A stretch of DNA of 64,000 nucleotides from Zoogloea sp041917255 (lineage in GTDB: Bacteria; Pseudomonadota; Gammaproteobacteria; Burkholderiales; Rhodocyclaceae): the NCBI GenBank assembly GCA_041917255.1, contig JAYRYA010000008.1, forward strand, positions 90,865-154,864, read 5' to 3'. A program made the position numbers and the translations under genes. The notes below the pieces were generated by a model. That model was not told where the DNA came from, did not search any database, and saw nothing but the letters and a program-made list of their open reading frames with translations. Shown here in pieces: positions 36,050 to 45,611 of the stretch (positions are counted from its first letter, which is position 1; each line of letters begins with the position of its first letter).

Positions 36050-37317
36050 AAGGAGGTGTGTGCCAACCATGCGATGCCGCTGGCGATTCCGGCGCCGACG
36101 GCCAGCATTCCGCCCACCACGCGACGGCCAAGGGCGCCGCCGCCGAGGGTGAAGGCGAGCGCCGACTTGAAGATCAGGTTGGCGATCATCGCCAAATGGA
36201 TGGCCACCGCGGCGGGCGGCGCCTCCAGCTTGTCGACGCTCAACAGATGGAGGGTTGAGAGCGTGATGGCATCCACGTCGGTGAGCCCCGAGACGAAGGC
36301 CAGCAGATACAGCCCGCCGCGCCCGGCGATGTCGGTGAGCCAGGCCGCGCACAGCAGCACGCCGGCGTAGAGCAGCCCGAAGCCGATGGCAGCGCGCAGT
36401 TCGGTGGGGTTGCGGGTTTCCGGCACCGGCAGGGTGTTCTGGCCGGCCAGCTGGCGCCAGTTGAAGGCGATCACGACGCCGCCGAAGAGGATCGCCATGC
36501 CGCAGCCCGTCACCAGCAGCGGCACCACCGGCTGGGACAGCGCCCAGGCGATCCCGAGGATGCGCACCACCATGATGAGGTTGGCGAGCAGGATCACCAG
36601 CGTGGCGGTGGGCGCCATCGCAGGATTCTCCCGGGCGTGGCGGGCGAACACCATGGTTGTGGCGGTGCTCGACACCAGCCCGCCGAGCAGCCCCAGGAGC
36701 GGTGCACCATAGCGGGCGCCCACCAGCCGCAACGCCGCATAGCCGGCCAGGCTGACGCCGGAGATCAGCACCACCATCAGCCATACCTGGTGGGGGTTGA
36801 TCGCCTCGTAGGGCCCGAAGCCCCGATTGGGCAGGATGGGCAGCACGATCAGCGACAGCACCGAAAACTGCAGGATCGAGCGCCAGTCCTGGGCGGTGAG
36901 GCGGGCCGCGACGCCGCGCAGCTCAGACTTGTAGTAGAGCAGCATTGTCGAACCCACCGCCGCCATCACCGCCAGGCGTCCGTGGCCGAGCCACACCATC
37001 GCGCCCAGGCTGTAGCACACCAGCAGCGCGATGACCGAAGTGGTGCCGGGGTCGTCGTCGGGTTCGGGCTGATGCAGGTTGGCGGAGATGATCATCACCG
37101 CCACCAGCACAAAGCCGGCCACGATGAATGCGGGCGTCGACAGCTGCTCGGCCAGCAGCGCCGACAGGGCACCGAGCAGGCCCGTCAGGCCGAAGGTGCG
37201 TACGCCAGCGCGGGCCGCAGGCCGGCGTTCGCGCTCGAGCCCCATCAAGAGGCCAATGGCGGTGGCGAGGGCGAGGGCTTCGAGTTGGCGCGGTTCGAAA
37301 GGCAGGGAAAACAGCAT
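36046..37317 (-). CDS. MgtC/DUF4010 family membrane protein
   Basis: 423 residues and about 12 membrane helices. The N-terminal ~150 residues match the MgtC/SapB domain (ALALATAIGLLMGLERERR, RTFGLTGLLGALSALLAEQ). The C-terminal two-thirds is the DUF4010 region, with GGLVSSTATTMVFARHARENP and VSGLTDVDAITLSTLHL. Its function is unknown; MgtC domains are tied to magnesium or phosphate stress. It lies upstream of the AmmeMemoRadiSam genes on the same strand and may or may not be co-transcribed. Confidence 0.92.
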   Translation of the reverse strand: MLFSLPFEPRQLEALALATAIGLLMGLERERRPAARAGVRTFGLTGLLGALSALLAEQLSTPAFIVAGFVLVAVMIISANLHQPEPDDDPGTTSVIALLVCYSLGAMVWLGHGRLAVMAAVGSTMLLYYKSELRGVAARLTAQDWRSILQFSVLSLIVLPILPNRGFGPYEAINPHQVWLMVVLISGVSLAGYAALRLVGARYGAPLLGLLGGLVSSTATTMVFARHARENPAMAPTATLVILLANLIMVVRILGIAWALSQPVVPLLVTGCGMAILFGGVVIAFNWRQLAGQNTLPVPETRNPTELRAAIGFGLLYAGVLLCAAWLTDIAGRGGLYLLAFVSGLTDVDAITLSTLHLLSVDKLEAPPAAVAIHLAMIANLIFKSALAFTLGGGALGRRVVGGMLAVGAGIASGIAWLAHTSL

Positions 37318-37460
37318 GACGGCCTCGACGGCAACGATGTTCCATTTTGCGGCAGGAACAGGCCGAGGTTAAGCCCGTAATCCAGCCGCGACGCGGTTTT
37401 CCGGCGCCGCGCGGGCCTCCGCCGGGCAGCCCGGAGGGCAGTTGAGGTTAAAATGCGCCG

Positions 37461-38168
37461 ATGCGAACCCAGACCAGCCGTTGTTTCGCCATCGTGCCCG
37501 CCGCCGGCAGCGGCAGCCGGATGAAGAGCGAACAGCCCAAACAGTATCTTTCCCTGCTCGGCGAGCCCCTGATCCGTCACACCCTGGGCGTGCTGTGCAA
37601 CTCTCCGGTGATCGACCGGGTTTATGTGGTGCTGTCGGTGGGTGACCAGGAGTGGGACCGCCACGACTGGCGTCCGTTCGGGGATCGCCTCGTGCCGCTG
37701 TTCTGCGGCGGCGTGTCCCGGGCCGAGAGCGTACTCAACGGCCTGCGGGCGATTGCCGAACACACGTCCGAATCCGACTGGATCCTGGTGCACGACGCGG
37801 CACGGCCGTGCCTGGCACCGTGGCACATCGAAACCCTGGTGCATGAGCTCATCCACGACGAGGTGGGCGGCATTCTGGCGGTGCCGGTGGCTGACACCCT
37901 GAAGCGTGAGGACAGTACCCACCGCATCGCCGACACCGTGTCGCGGGATGGCCTGTGGCAGGCCCAGACACCGCAGATGTTCCGCTACGTGATGCTCAAG
38001 CGCGCCCTGGAAAGTGCCCGCCACGTGACCGACGAGGCCAGCGCCATCGAGGCGATGGGCCTGCGTCCGCGGCTGGTGCGGGGCGATCCGACCAATCTTA
38101 AAGTCACCTATCCCCTCGATCTGCACCTGGCCGAGTGGATCCTCCAGCACCGTGAGGGGCAAGAATGA
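37461..38168 (+). CDS. ispD: 2-C-methyl-D-erythritol 4-phosphate cytidylyltransferase
   Basis: 235 residues. The nucleotide-binding start FAIVPAAGSGSRMKSEQPKQYL is the IspD signature, with WILVHDAARPCL and VADTLKR in the middle, and TDEASAIEAMG and GDPTNLKVTYPLDL at the end. It carries out the CTP-dependent third step of the MEP isoprenoid pathway. It overlaps ispF by 4 bases (ATGA), the standard ispDF arrangement. Confidence 0.97.
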   Translation: MRTQTSRCFAIVPAAGSGSRMKSEQPKQYLSLLGEPLIRHTLGVLCNSPVIDRVYVVLSVGDQEWDRHDWRPFGDRLVPLFCGGVSRAESVLNGLRAIAEHTSESDWILVHDAARPCLAPWHIETLVHELIHDEVGGILAVPVADTLKREDSTHRIADTVSRDGLWQAQTPQMFRYVMLKRALESARHVTDEASAIEAMGLRPRLVRGDPTNLKVTYPLDLHLAEWILQHREGQE

Positions 38169-38656
38169 GTGTTCCGTTTCGCATCGGGCAGGGCTTCGAT
38201 GTCCATGCCCTTGTTCCCGGTCGCCCGCTGATCATCGGCGGCGTGACGATTCCCTACGCCCGCGGCCTGCTCGGCCATTCCGACGCCGACGTGCTGCTGC
38301 ACACGATCACCGACGCCATCCTTGGCGCCGCCGGGCTGGGCGACATCGGCCGGCATTTCCCCGACACCGACCCGCGCTTCGAGGGCGCCGATTCCCGCGT
38401 GCTGCTGCGCGAGGCGGCGGCGGCCGCGCGGGCGGCGGGCTGGATCACGGTGAACGTGGACGCCACCGTGATCGCCCGAGCGCCAAAGATCCTGCCCCAT
38501 GTGCCGGCGATGATCGCCAACATCGCGGCTGATCTGGGCGTCGAGCCGGCAGCGATCAACGTGAAGGGCAAGACCACCGAGAAGCTCGGCTTCACTGGCC
38601 GCGGCGAGGGTATCGCGGCCCAGGCGGTGGCGCTGCTCGCCCGAGGGGATGGCTGA
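38165..38656 (+). CDS. ispF: 2-C-methyl-D-erythritol 2,4-cyclodiphosphate synthase
   Basis: 163 residues. The zinc site GQGFDVHAL and the segment LLGHSDADVLLHTITDAILGAAGLGDIGRHFPD are complete, and the end NVKGKTTEKLGFTGRGEGI is typical. It forms the cyclodiphosphate of the MEP pathway as a trimer. It overlaps ispD by 4 and thpR by 8 bases. Confidence 0.97.
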   Translation: MSVPFRIGQGFDVHALVPGRPLIIGGVTIPYARGLLGHSDADVLLHTITDAILGAAGLGDIGRHFPDTDPRFEGADSRVLLREAAAAARAAGWITVNVDATVIARAPKILPHVPAMIANIAADLGVEPAAINVKGKTTEKLGFTGRGEGIAAQAVALLARGDG

Positions 38657-39179
38657 ATCCAGCCGCCGCGTCTTCCTGGCCCTGTGGCCCGGCGATGACG
38701 TGGCTGAGCGCCTGTCCGGCCTTGCCGCCGCGGCCCATCCAGCCTGCGGTGGGCGGCAGATGCGCCGTGACACCCTGCACCTGACCCTGGCTTTTCTCGG
38801 CGATGTCGCCGAAAGCCGCCTTCCTGCGTTGTCCGCGGCGATGGCAGCCGTGCGGGGCGAGGCCTTTTCGCTGCGGATCGACCGGCTTGGCTACTGGCCC
38901 CACAATCACATCGTTTGGGGCAGCTGTTCCGCCACGCCGGCCGAGCTCGTCCAACTGGTCGGCGAGGTGCGCGAGGCGTTGGCCGGTGCCGGTTTCGCGC
39001 CCGCGGGCCAGGCAGCCTTTGTTCCCCATCTCTCCCTGCTGCGCAAGGCGCGTCCTGTCGGTGCGCTGCCGGATTTCATGCCTATCGACTGGTCCGTGAC
39101 GGGATTTGTACTGGTCGCGTCGACCCTTTCGTCGGCAGGCCCGGCCTACGAACAACTTGCCGCGTGGCGGCTGGCGTAA
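38649..39179 (+). CDS. thpR: RNA 2',3'-cyclic phosphodiesterase (2'-5' RNA ligase family)
   Basis: 176 residues with the two HxTx-type motifs of the 2H phosphoesterase superfamily: DTLHLTLAFLGDV at about residue 40 and FVPHLSLLRKAR at ~125. The Trp-rich start FLALWPGDDV is also typical of ThpR. It hydrolyses 2',3'-cyclic phosphate ends of RNA and shows weak reversible ligase activity in vitro. Last gene of the ispD-ispF-thpR unit. Confidence 0.93.
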   Translation: MAESSRRVFLALWPGDDVAERLSGLAAAAHPACGGRQMRRDTLHLTLAFLGDVAESRLPALSAAMAAVRGEAFSLRIDRLGYWPHNHIVWGSCSATPAELVQLVGEVREALAGAGFAPAGQAAFVPHLSLLRKARPVGALPDFMPIDWSVTGFVLVASTLSSAGPAYEQLAAWRLA

Positions 39180-39204
39180 AAAAAGCCGGCGGTTGCCGGC
39201 TTCA
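39178..39204. terminator. Terminator between thpR and the PEP-CTERM gene
   Basis: 8-bp stem AAGCCGGC (39183-39190) / GCCGGCTT (39195-39202) with loop GGTT. The left A-run gives a clear U-tail on the minus strand for the PEP-CTERM gene, and the hairpin may also serve thpR. Confidence 0.8.
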
Positions 39205-39223
39205 AGTCTTTCAAGTTTCGTTG

Positions 39224-40054
39224 TTATTGGTTGTTGCGGCGCCGGGCGAGGCCGGCCAGCGCGAGGCCGGTCAGCACCAGGGCAGGAATCGTGGGTTCGG
39301 GAACCGTCGAGGCGGCCACGTCGAGCGCCACGATGTCGTTGGCACACAGCATCGTCCACTGGATGCTGAAGGCTTCCGTCGGGTTCATGCCCTGCCAGTG
39401 GCTGCCAAAGGCATCCACCGGAATCTCCACTTCGTAGAACCAGTGATTGCCACCCAGGATGCCCATGTTCGTGAAGGCGTTCGAGATCGCGACGCTGGCA
39501 TTGCCCACGTCGGTGCCGCTGGCCACCTTGGTGACATAGGGCGAGGCTTCCGGCGCGAACACGCCGGGGGCGCTCCACAAGCCGGTGGACCAGTTGGCAT
39601 TGGTGGTGGCCACCACGTCGCCACGCCGCAGGGTGGCGCTGCGGTTGGCGGTAAGGATGCCAAAGTCCCAGCTGCCGTTCTGGCCGAAGTCGATGGCGAT
39701 GTCGCCGCGGCCGTAGCTGCTGCTGGTGGTGGCGGTACTGGGGTTGTGGCCGGTGACGACGCCCACGTCGAGGTAGGTCTTGCCGTCGGTCTTGGTCTGC
39801 CAGGTGACGTAGATGGCTTCGGCGTCGTAGGCCTGGCCACCCCAGCCGGGGCTGAGGAAGCCGCTCATGGCGTTGCTCTGGTCTTCGACGGCGTAGTTGA
39901 TGCCGGTCGTGGGGGTCCAGCCGGCAACGGTGCCGTTGTTGGTGATGCCCCAGTCGGTGAAGTTGCCGTCTATCGTCAGGCTCGCGGCAGAGGCACCAAG
40001 CGGAGCCGCGAGGGCAAGGGTAAGGCCGAGGCTGGCGAGGAAGTTCTTTCTCAT
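39224..40054 (-). CDS. PEP-CTERM sorting-domain exported protein
   Basis: 276 residues. Signal peptide MRKNFLASLGLTLALAAPLG, ending near ASA; the start at 40052-40054 is chosen for this signal. The mature domain (DGNFTDWGI, WQTKTDGKTYLDVGVV) suggests a beta-rich carbohydrate-binding-type fold, not identified further. The C-terminus is a complete PEP-CTERM tag: VPEPTIPALVLTGLALAGLA followed by RRRNNQ. Such proteins are cut by exosortase EpsH/XrtA and exported to the surface or matrix. No exosortase is in this window. Confidence 0.92.
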   Translation of the reverse strand: MRKNFLASLGLTLALAAPLGASAASLTIDGNFTDWGITNNGTVAGWTPTTGINYAVEDQSNAMSGFLSPGWGGQAYDAEAIYVTWQTKTDGKTYLDVGVVTGHNPSTATTSSSYGRGDIAIDFGQNGSWDFGILTANRSATLRRGDVVATTNANWSTGLWSAPGVFAPEASPYVTKVASGTDVGNASVAISNAFTNMGILGGNHWFYEVEIPVDAFGSHWQGMNPTEAFSIQWTMLCANDIVALDVAASTVPEPTIPALVLTGLALAGLARRRNNQ

Positions 40055-40154
40055 GATGCACACCAAACTGGATGGGATGGTGGCGAGAATAGGTGTGCCG
40101 CCGACAATGACTTCGGCACTTCCTCACGGATTACGGGTGGGTTTGGGGTAAAGA

Positions 40155-40188
40155 ACAGGCGGATGAGACGGGTATCACATCCGCCTGA
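40155..40188 (-). terminator. Hairpin after the host-attachment-family gene
   Basis: 9-bp perfect stem AGGCGGATG (40157-40165) / CATCCGCCT (40178-40186) with a 12-base loop. On the minus strand it is followed by GTTCTTTACC, a poor U-tail, so termination is plausible but not strong. Confidence 0.45.
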
Positions 40189-40269
40189 AAGCGCAGTGTT
40201 TCCCTCAGGCCGGAGGATGTGTTCCGCGGCGCGTCACGCCAGCGGAGCCCAAGTGAACACGCGGGGAGG

Positions 40270-40710
40270 TCAAACGAGCATGCAGTTGCCGAGGTGATCG
40301 CGCAGGGTGGGTTCGGCGGTTTTGGTGTAATCCTTCTCGAGGCGGTTGGTGACCATCTGGGCGGTCGGGCCGTCGAGGTTGGCGTTGATCATGCCCATGA
40401 ACGAAGGGGGCGCGACGAGGATGGCGCGGGCAAATTCGTTGCGGCTCCGGCCGAGATAGAGCTCCTTGGCGAGGGCCTGGGCAAACTGCTTGGCGGCGTT
40501 GAGTTTGGGCGGGGTCTGCTGCTCCCGTGCCCCGTGGCCGCTGCCGCTGGCCTGCATCTGGCCGGCGCGGTCGGACGACAACTCGGCGTTCTTCATGCGG
40601 CTTTCCGGATGGACGAGTTCCTTGACGAGCTTGAGCCCCTGCTTGGGGCCGAAGTTTGCATACAGGCGGGCGAGGCTTGCGTTGGCTACCAGAATCCACG
40701 TTATGGCCAT
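40270..40710 (-). CDS. Host-attachment family protein
   Basis: 146 residues. It begins MAITWILVANASLARLY, the start of the Host_attach family (first linked to Agrobacterium attachment), and contains ELVHPESRMKNAELSSDRAG and a late FARAILVAPPSFMGMI with the conserved APP segment. The fold resembles the eRF1/Pelota middle domain. The biochemical role is unknown and the name should not be read as evidence of host interaction. Confidence 0.88.
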   Translation of the reverse strand: MAITWILVANASLARLYANFGPKQGLKLVKELVHPESRMKNAELSSDRAGQMQASGSGHGAREQQTPPKLNAAKQFAQALAKELYLGRSRNEFARAILVAPPSFMGMINANLDGPTAQMVTNRLEKDYTKTAEPTLRDHLGNCMLV

Positions 40711-40804
40711 GAATCACTCTCCACATTATTCGTTAATGCCAGAGCGGCTCATCCAATTTAGACAGCGCGCAGCGAACTAGCAAAGTTTTGTTTCGGCAGT
40801 GCTA

Positions 40805-41581
40805 TTACGCTTTCTGGCGCTGGGCAAGGCGATGCGCTGGGTCCTGACGGAAATAGCGGGCAAGCTGCGCGTACACCGCCGGATATTCCTGCTGGAGCAG
40901 GCCCGGTGTCTCGAAGAAGGCTTCGCTCATCACCGCGAAGAACTCTGACGGATGGTCGGCGCCGTAGGGGTCGAGGGCGGTCTCCTCGCCGTCATCCACC
41001 CGCTGGCAGAAGTCGTCATAGGCCGGCTGGAAGGCCGCGGTCCACGCTGCGGCGCTCATGTCGGCGGGCAGGGCGGGAAAGCCATCCACCTCACCGTTGC
41101 CCATGTCGAGCTTGTGGGCGAATTCGTGGATCACCACGTTGATGCCGTCCAGGGCCTCGGCGTCGTCGAGCCACGAGAGAATCACCGGCCCGCCGTCCCA
41201 GGCTTCGCCCAGCACTTCGTCGTCGTACTCGTGCACCACGCCGTCTTCGTCGACCACGCTGCGGGGAATCACGAAGTCGCCCGGATACACCACGATGCCG
41301 ACCCAGCCGGCGTAGGCGTCGAGGCCGATGTGCAGCACCGGCAGGCAGGCCTGCAGGGCGATGGAGAGCAGCATGTCGTCGGTGATGACAAGGCCCTCCG
41401 CCCCGTGGACTTCCTTTTCGGCGAGGAACTCCAGCGCCATCTGGCGAAGCTGAGGGCGCTCGTCGGGTGGCAGGTAGGCCAGGAAGGGCAGGCGGGCTTC
41501 GACACGCTGCCACTGCTCGGGCGGAACCTGCATGCGGCTGGCGGCGCGGCGGCGGCGCCAATTTCGGAAGGCTGAGAACAT
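40805..41581 (-). CDS. mtfA: Zinc-dependent peptidase, MtfA family (M90)
   Basis: 258 residues. The gluzincin motif HEFAHKLDM (HExxH) is at about residues 152-160, with the downstream Glu in EFFAVMSEAFFETP. In E. coli MtfA binds the repressor Mlc and so affects glucose PTS expression, and has aminopeptidase activity. The N-terminal ~20 residues are Arg-rich and not membrane-spanning. It is divergent from relA. Confidence 0.93.
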   Translation of the reverse strand: MFSAFRNWRRRRAASRMQVPPEQWQRVEARLPFLAYLPPDERPQLRQMALEFLAEKEVHGAEGLVITDDMLLSIALQACLPVLHIGLDAYAGWVGIVVYPGDFVIPRSVVDEDGVVHEYDDEVLGEAWDGGPVILSWLDDAEALDGINVVIHEFAHKLDMGNGEVDGFPALPADMSAAAWTAAFQPAYDDFCQRVDDGEETALDPYGADHPSEFFAVMSEAFFETPGLLQQEYPAVYAQLARYFRQDPAHRLAQRQKA

Positions 41582-41695
41582 CGGGATGAATCGCTGGTCG
41601 AAGGAGCGGAACTTCCGGGTGAAGGCGTGTCGCCGGTCACCGCGGGAACGATCAAGATCAAACGCTGCAATGGCAGCCTATAGGATAATGTCGGC

Positions 41696-43912
41696 ATGGT
41701 CGCCGTTACGCATTCGATTTCCCAGTCCGCATCTCCATCCTCTGCCCTTGCGCTGCTGAGTGAAGGATTGCTTCCCGAAGACGCTCGCCGGGTTGCCGAG
41801 GCTCACGAGTGGGCTCACTCGCTGTACGCCGATCGCAGCCTCGGCACCCGAGAGCCGGTCTGGCCCCACGCCTTGGGCACGGCGTTGATCGTAGCTTCGC
41901 TGCGCCTCGACGCCGATGCACGGATCGCCGCCCTGTGCTTTGCGGTGGGCGATGTACTGGTCCATCCCACCGACGAGATCACCGCCCGCTTCGGCGACGC
42001 GGTGGCACGGCTGGTGGATGGCCTGCGCCGCCTCAACGGCCTGCGCGTCATCACCCGTATGACCAGCATTAACAGCGCCCCCGAGATCCGCGCCCAGAGC
42101 GAAGTGCTGCGCAAGATGCTGCTGGCGATGGTCGAGGATATCCGCGTGGTGCTGCTGCGTGTTGCGTCGCGCACGCAAACCCTGCGCTATTTCACCGATC
42201 ACCCGGGGCCGATCCGCGAATCCATCGCCCGCGAAAGCCTCGACATCTACGCCCCCCTGGCCAACCGGCTGGGCATCTGGCAGCTGAAGTGGGAGCTGGA
42301 AGACCTGTCCTTCCGCTTCCTGGAGCCCGATACCTACAAGCGCATCGCCAGAATGCTCGACGAGCGGCGGGTGGAGCGCGAGCAGTTCATCGTCGATGCC
42401 GTGGCTCGCCTCAAGAACGAGATCGCCGCCATCGGCATCAATGCGGATGTCTATGGCCGGCCCAAGCACATCTACAGCATCTACAACAAGATGCGCGCCA
42501 AGCGCCTGGATTTCTCCCAGATCTTCGACGTGCGGGCCCTGCGTGTGCTGGTCAATGAGGTGAAGGACTGCTACGCCGTGCTGGGCATCGTGCACCAGAT
42601 CTGGACGCCGATCCCCAAGGAGTTCGACGACTACATCTCGATGCCCAAGGGCAACAATTACCAGTCGCTGCACACCGCGGTGTACGCCGCCGACGGCCGC
42701 TCGCTGGAAGTCCAGATCCGCACCCACGGCATGCACAACCACGCCGAGCTGGGGGTGGCGGCCCACTGGCGCTACAAGGAAGGCAGCGGCAGCGCCGCCA
42801 ACGCCGCCTACGACGAGAAGATCGCGCTCCTGCGCAGCCTGCTGTCGTGGCGCGATGAGGTAACCGACGCGGCCGACTGGGTCGAGCAGTTCAAGCGTGC
42901 CTCGCTGGACGACACCATCTACGTGCTCACGCCCCAGGGTCGCGTGATCGACATGCCCCGCGGCGCCACGCCGGTCGATTTCGCCTACCGGGTGCACACC
43001 GATCTGGGCCACCGCTGCCGGGGTGCCAAGGTCAATGGCCAGCTGGTCACCCTCAACACGCCGCTCGAAAACGGCCAGACGGTGGAGATCATGTCCACCA
43101 AGGAGGGCGGTCCATCCCGCGACTGGCTCAACCCGCAGCAGGGCTACGTGGCCACGCCGCGGGCCAAGCAGAAGATCAAGCAGTACTTCAGCGCCCTCGA
43201 AGAAGAGGAGATGCTGGTCCGTGGGCGCAGCGTGCTGGTCAAGGAAATCCAGCGCGAAGGCCACGGCCAGGCCAACATCGACGAACTCGCCACGCGGCTG
43301 GGCTTCAAGAACGCCGAGGCGCTGTTCATTGCTGCCGGGCGCGGCGAGGTGGGCCCACGGGCCATCCAGACCGCCCTGCGCGGCCCGGATGCGGATGAAG
43401 CCGCCAGCGACGAGCCCGAGGTCGTCATTGGCAAGAGTCACGCGGGCGACGCAGGCGACACCATTCTCATCGTCGGTGTCGGCAAGCTGATGACCTCCCT
43501 GGGCCGTTGCTGCAAGCCGGCGCCGCCGGATGCGATACAAGGCTACGTCACTCGCGGCCGGGGTGTATCGATTCACCGGGTCGAGTGCCGCGATTTCCAG
43601 TCGCTGGTCAAGCGCCATCCCGAGCGCCTGGTAAGCGCCGAGTGGGGCGGAACGGGCCGTGCCGGGGCGGCCAAGGACGCGGTGTTCCCGGTGGATATAC
43701 TGGTCCAGGCGGCGGACCGCCAGGGCCTCCTGCGTGATATTTCCGAGGTGCTCTCGAAAGAGAAGCTCAATGTGATCGCCGTGAACACCCTCAGCCGCAA
43801 GGGCTCGGCGCGGATGCGCTTCACCCTCGAGGTGCAGGGCGTGCAGCAGATCCAGCGGGCGCTCGCCCTGATCCGCGAAGTGAAGGGCGTGACCGACGTG
43901 GAGCGCGGCTGA
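41696..43912 (+). CDS. relA: (p)ppGpp synthetase RelA, hydrolase domain degenerate
   Basis: 738 residues. The N-terminal HD region has lost the metal ligands: FAVGDVLVHP stands where active enzymes have HDxxED. The synthetase domain is intact (YGRPKHIYSIYNKM, then IPKEFDDYISMPKGNNYQSLH); the EFDD matches the acidic ExDD motif of monofunctional RelA rather than RxKD of bifunctional SpoT. TGS (TPQGRVIDMPRGATPVDFAY), a Cys-containing region (GRCCKPAPPDAI) and an ACT domain at the end follow. It makes (p)ppGpp on starved ribosomes. A separate SpoT is expected elsewhere. Confidence 0.95.
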   Translation: MVAVTHSISQSASPSSALALLSEGLLPEDARRVAEAHEWAHSLYADRSLGTREPVWPHALGTALIVASLRLDADARIAALCFAVGDVLVHPTDEITARFGDAVARLVDGLRRLNGLRVITRMTSINSAPEIRAQSEVLRKMLLAMVEDIRVVLLRVASRTQTLRYFTDHPGPIRESIARESLDIYAPLANRLGIWQLKWELEDLSFRFLEPDTYKRIARMLDERRVEREQFIVDAVARLKNEIAAIGINADVYGRPKHIYSIYNKMRAKRLDFSQIFDVRALRVLVNEVKDCYAVLGIVHQIWTPIPKEFDDYISMPKGNNYQSLHTAVYAADGRSLEVQIRTHGMHNHAELGVAAHWRYKEGSGSAANAAYDEKIALLRSLLSWRDEVTDAADWVEQFKRASLDDTIYVLTPQGRVIDMPRGATPVDFAYRVHTDLGHRCRGAKVNGQLVTLNTPLENGQTVEIMSTKEGGPSRDWLNPQQGYVATPRAKQKIKQYFSALEEEEMLVRGRSVLVKEIQREGHGQANIDELATRLGFKNAEALFIAAGRGEVGPRAIQTALRGPDADEAASDEPEVVIGKSHAGDAGDTILIVGVGKLMTSLGRCCKPAPPDAIQGYVTRGRGVSIHRVECRDFQSLVKRHPERLVSAEWGGTGRAGAAKDAVFPVDILVQAADRQGLLRDISEVLSKEKLNVIAVNTLSRKGSARMRFTLEVQGVQQIQRALALIREVKGVTDVERG

Positions 43913-43915
43913 GCG

Positions 43916-44788
43916 ATGGTTGCCGGGGGTGGGATGGACAGGCACCATTTCGCGTGGCTGTCGATCGCGGCCGCTGTTTCGACCATTGCCTTCAAGGCCT
44001 TTGCGTGGTGGATCACCGGCTCGGTGGGGCTGCTCTCGGATGCGCTGGAGTCCTTCGTCAATCTGGCCGGTGCATCGTTTGCATTGTGGATGATCATCGT
44101 CACACGGGCGCCCGCAGATCGCGGCCACCCGTTTGGACACGGCAAGGCCGAGTACTTCTCCAGTGGCTTTGAGGGCATCCTGATCCTCGGCGCGTCGGTC
44201 GGCATCATCTGGGCCGGCGTGGAAAGGTTGATCCAGCCAAAGGACATCGAGTCGCCGGGTTGGGGCCTCGCGTGGTCGGCGGTCGCGACGGCCGTCAATC
44301 TGGTGGTCGCCCGGGTGCTGGGGCGGGCCGGTGAGCGCTTCAATTCCATCGCCTTGAAGGCGGATTCGCGCCATCTGATGACCGACGTCTGGACATCCTT
44401 TGGCGTGATTGCCGGCGTCGGGCTGGTGGCGGTTACCGGCTGGCTGATCCTCGACCCGCTGATCGCCATCGCGGTGGGCCTCAACATCACCCGCGAGGCC
44501 GTGCGGCTGGTGCGCGAATCCGTCGATGGGCTGATGGACCGCAGCCTGGAGCCCGAAGCGCTGGCCCGTGCCGAGGCAGTGCTCGAAGGCTTTCGCGCCC
44601 GCGGCGTGGGCTACCGTAATATGCGCACGCGGCGCGCCGGGGTGTCGGCCTTCGTGCAGGTCACGGTGCTGGTGCCGGGGGACTGGACGGTGCGGGAAGG
44701 CCATTCGCTGCTGGACGAAATAGAATCCGCCCTGGCCGGGGTGTTGCCCGGCACCGAGGTGACGACCCACCTCGAACCTCTCCCCTGA
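43916..44788 (+). CDS. Cation diffusion facilitator family transporter
   Basis: 290 residues and six membrane helices. The metal sites of the family are visible: GLLSDALESFVNLAG (helix 2, DxxxS/D type), DRGHPFGHGKAEYFSSGFEG, and SRHLMTDVWTSFGVI (helix 5, HxxxD). The C-terminal cytoplasmic domain begins near VDGLMDRSLEPE. It exports Zn, Fe, Co or Mn by proton exchange; the metal cannot be told. It begins 3 bases after the relA stop. Confidence 0.93.
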   Translation: MVAGGGMDRHHFAWLSIAAAVSTIAFKAFAWWITGSVGLLSDALESFVNLAGASFALWMIIVTRAPADRGHPFGHGKAEYFSSGFEGILILGASVGIIWAGVERLIQPKDIESPGWGLAWSAVATAVNLVVARVLGRAGERFNSIALKADSRHLMTDVWTSFGVIAGVGLVAVTGWLILDPLIAIAVGLNITREAVRLVRESVDGLMDRSLEPEALARAEAVLEGFRARGVGYRNMRTRRAGVSAFVQVTVLVPGDWTVREGHSLLDEIESALAGVLPGTEVTTHLEPLP

Positions 44789-44811
44789 ATTCAACTGGTT
44801 GCGCCTGCATC

Positions 44812-45597
44812 ATGATTTTCGTGCTGTCCCCCGCCAAGGCCCTCGACTACGAGTCGCCACTCACCACGCCACGTCACACCGAGCCCGCTTATCTTGACGA
44901 TGCCGCCGAGCTGATCGCCGGCCTGCGCGAGCTCTCCCACGCGCAGGTGGCGGAGCTGATGAGCCTGTCGGACCCGCTTGCTGCCCTCAACGTGGCCCGC
45001 TACGCCGAGTGGTCGCGCCCGTTCTCGGTCGACAACGCCCGCCCGGCCGTGCTCGCCTTCAACGGAGATGTGTACGACGGCCTCGACGCCCGTACCCTCA
45101 CCGAGGCCCAGCTCGATTTCGCCCAGCGCCACCTGCGCATCCTCTCGGGGCTGTACGGTCTGCTGCGTCCGCTGGATCTGATGCAGGCCTACCGCCTCGA
45201 GATGGGCACTCGCTTCAAGAACGGCCGCGGCAAGGATCTGTACGCCTTCTGGGGCATGACCCAGACCGACGCCCTCAACCAGCTGCTCGCAGCCGAGGCC
45301 GACGCCGGGCGCGAGCCGGTGCTGGTCAATCTGGCCTCCGAGGAGTACTTCAAGTCGGTCAAGCCGGCCAAGCTCAAGGGGCGGCTCCTCAACGTGGCCT
45401 TTGAGGACTGGAAGGGTGGCCGCTACAAGATCATCAGCTTCTACGCCAAGCGCGCCAGGGGCCTGATGGCCCGCTACGCCATCACTCACGGCGTCGAGGA
45501 CGTGGAACAGCTCAAGGATTTCAACAGCGACGGCTACGCTTTCGCGCCCGAGGCCTCCGGCGAAGGCCACTGGGTCTTTCGCCGACGGCTCGACTGA
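44812..45597 (+). CDS. yaaA: Peroxide stress protein YaaA (DUF328)
   Basis: 261 residues. Family start MIFVLSPAKALDYESPL, followed by FNGDVYDGLDARTLTE, LRILSGLYGLLRPLDLMQAYRLEMGT and NLASEEYFKSV, all characteristic. YaaA limits DNA damage by lowering free iron during peroxide stress in E. coli and has DNA-binding activity. No classical ribosome site is evident before the ATG. Same strand as the neighbours with 23-base and 14-base gaps. Confidence 0.95.
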   Translation: MIFVLSPAKALDYESPLTTPRHTEPAYLDDAAELIAGLRELSHAQVAELMSLSDPLAALNVARYAEWSRPFSVDNARPAVLAFNGDVYDGLDARTLTEAQLDFAQRHLRILSGLYGLLRPLDLMQAYRLEMGTRFKNGRGKDLYAFWGMTQTDALNQLLAAEADAGREPVLVNLASEEYFKSVKPAKLKGRLLNVAFEDWKGGRYKIISFYAKRARGLMARYAITHGVEDVEQLKDFNSDGYAFAPEASGEGHWVFRRRLD

Positions 45598-45611
45598 GGA
45601 GGGTAGGGCAG

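Noticed and set aside
41678..44794. 1,038-codon minus-strand frame
   Set aside because: Antisense to relA and the cation transporter, both unmistakable on the plus strand; no recognisable domain.
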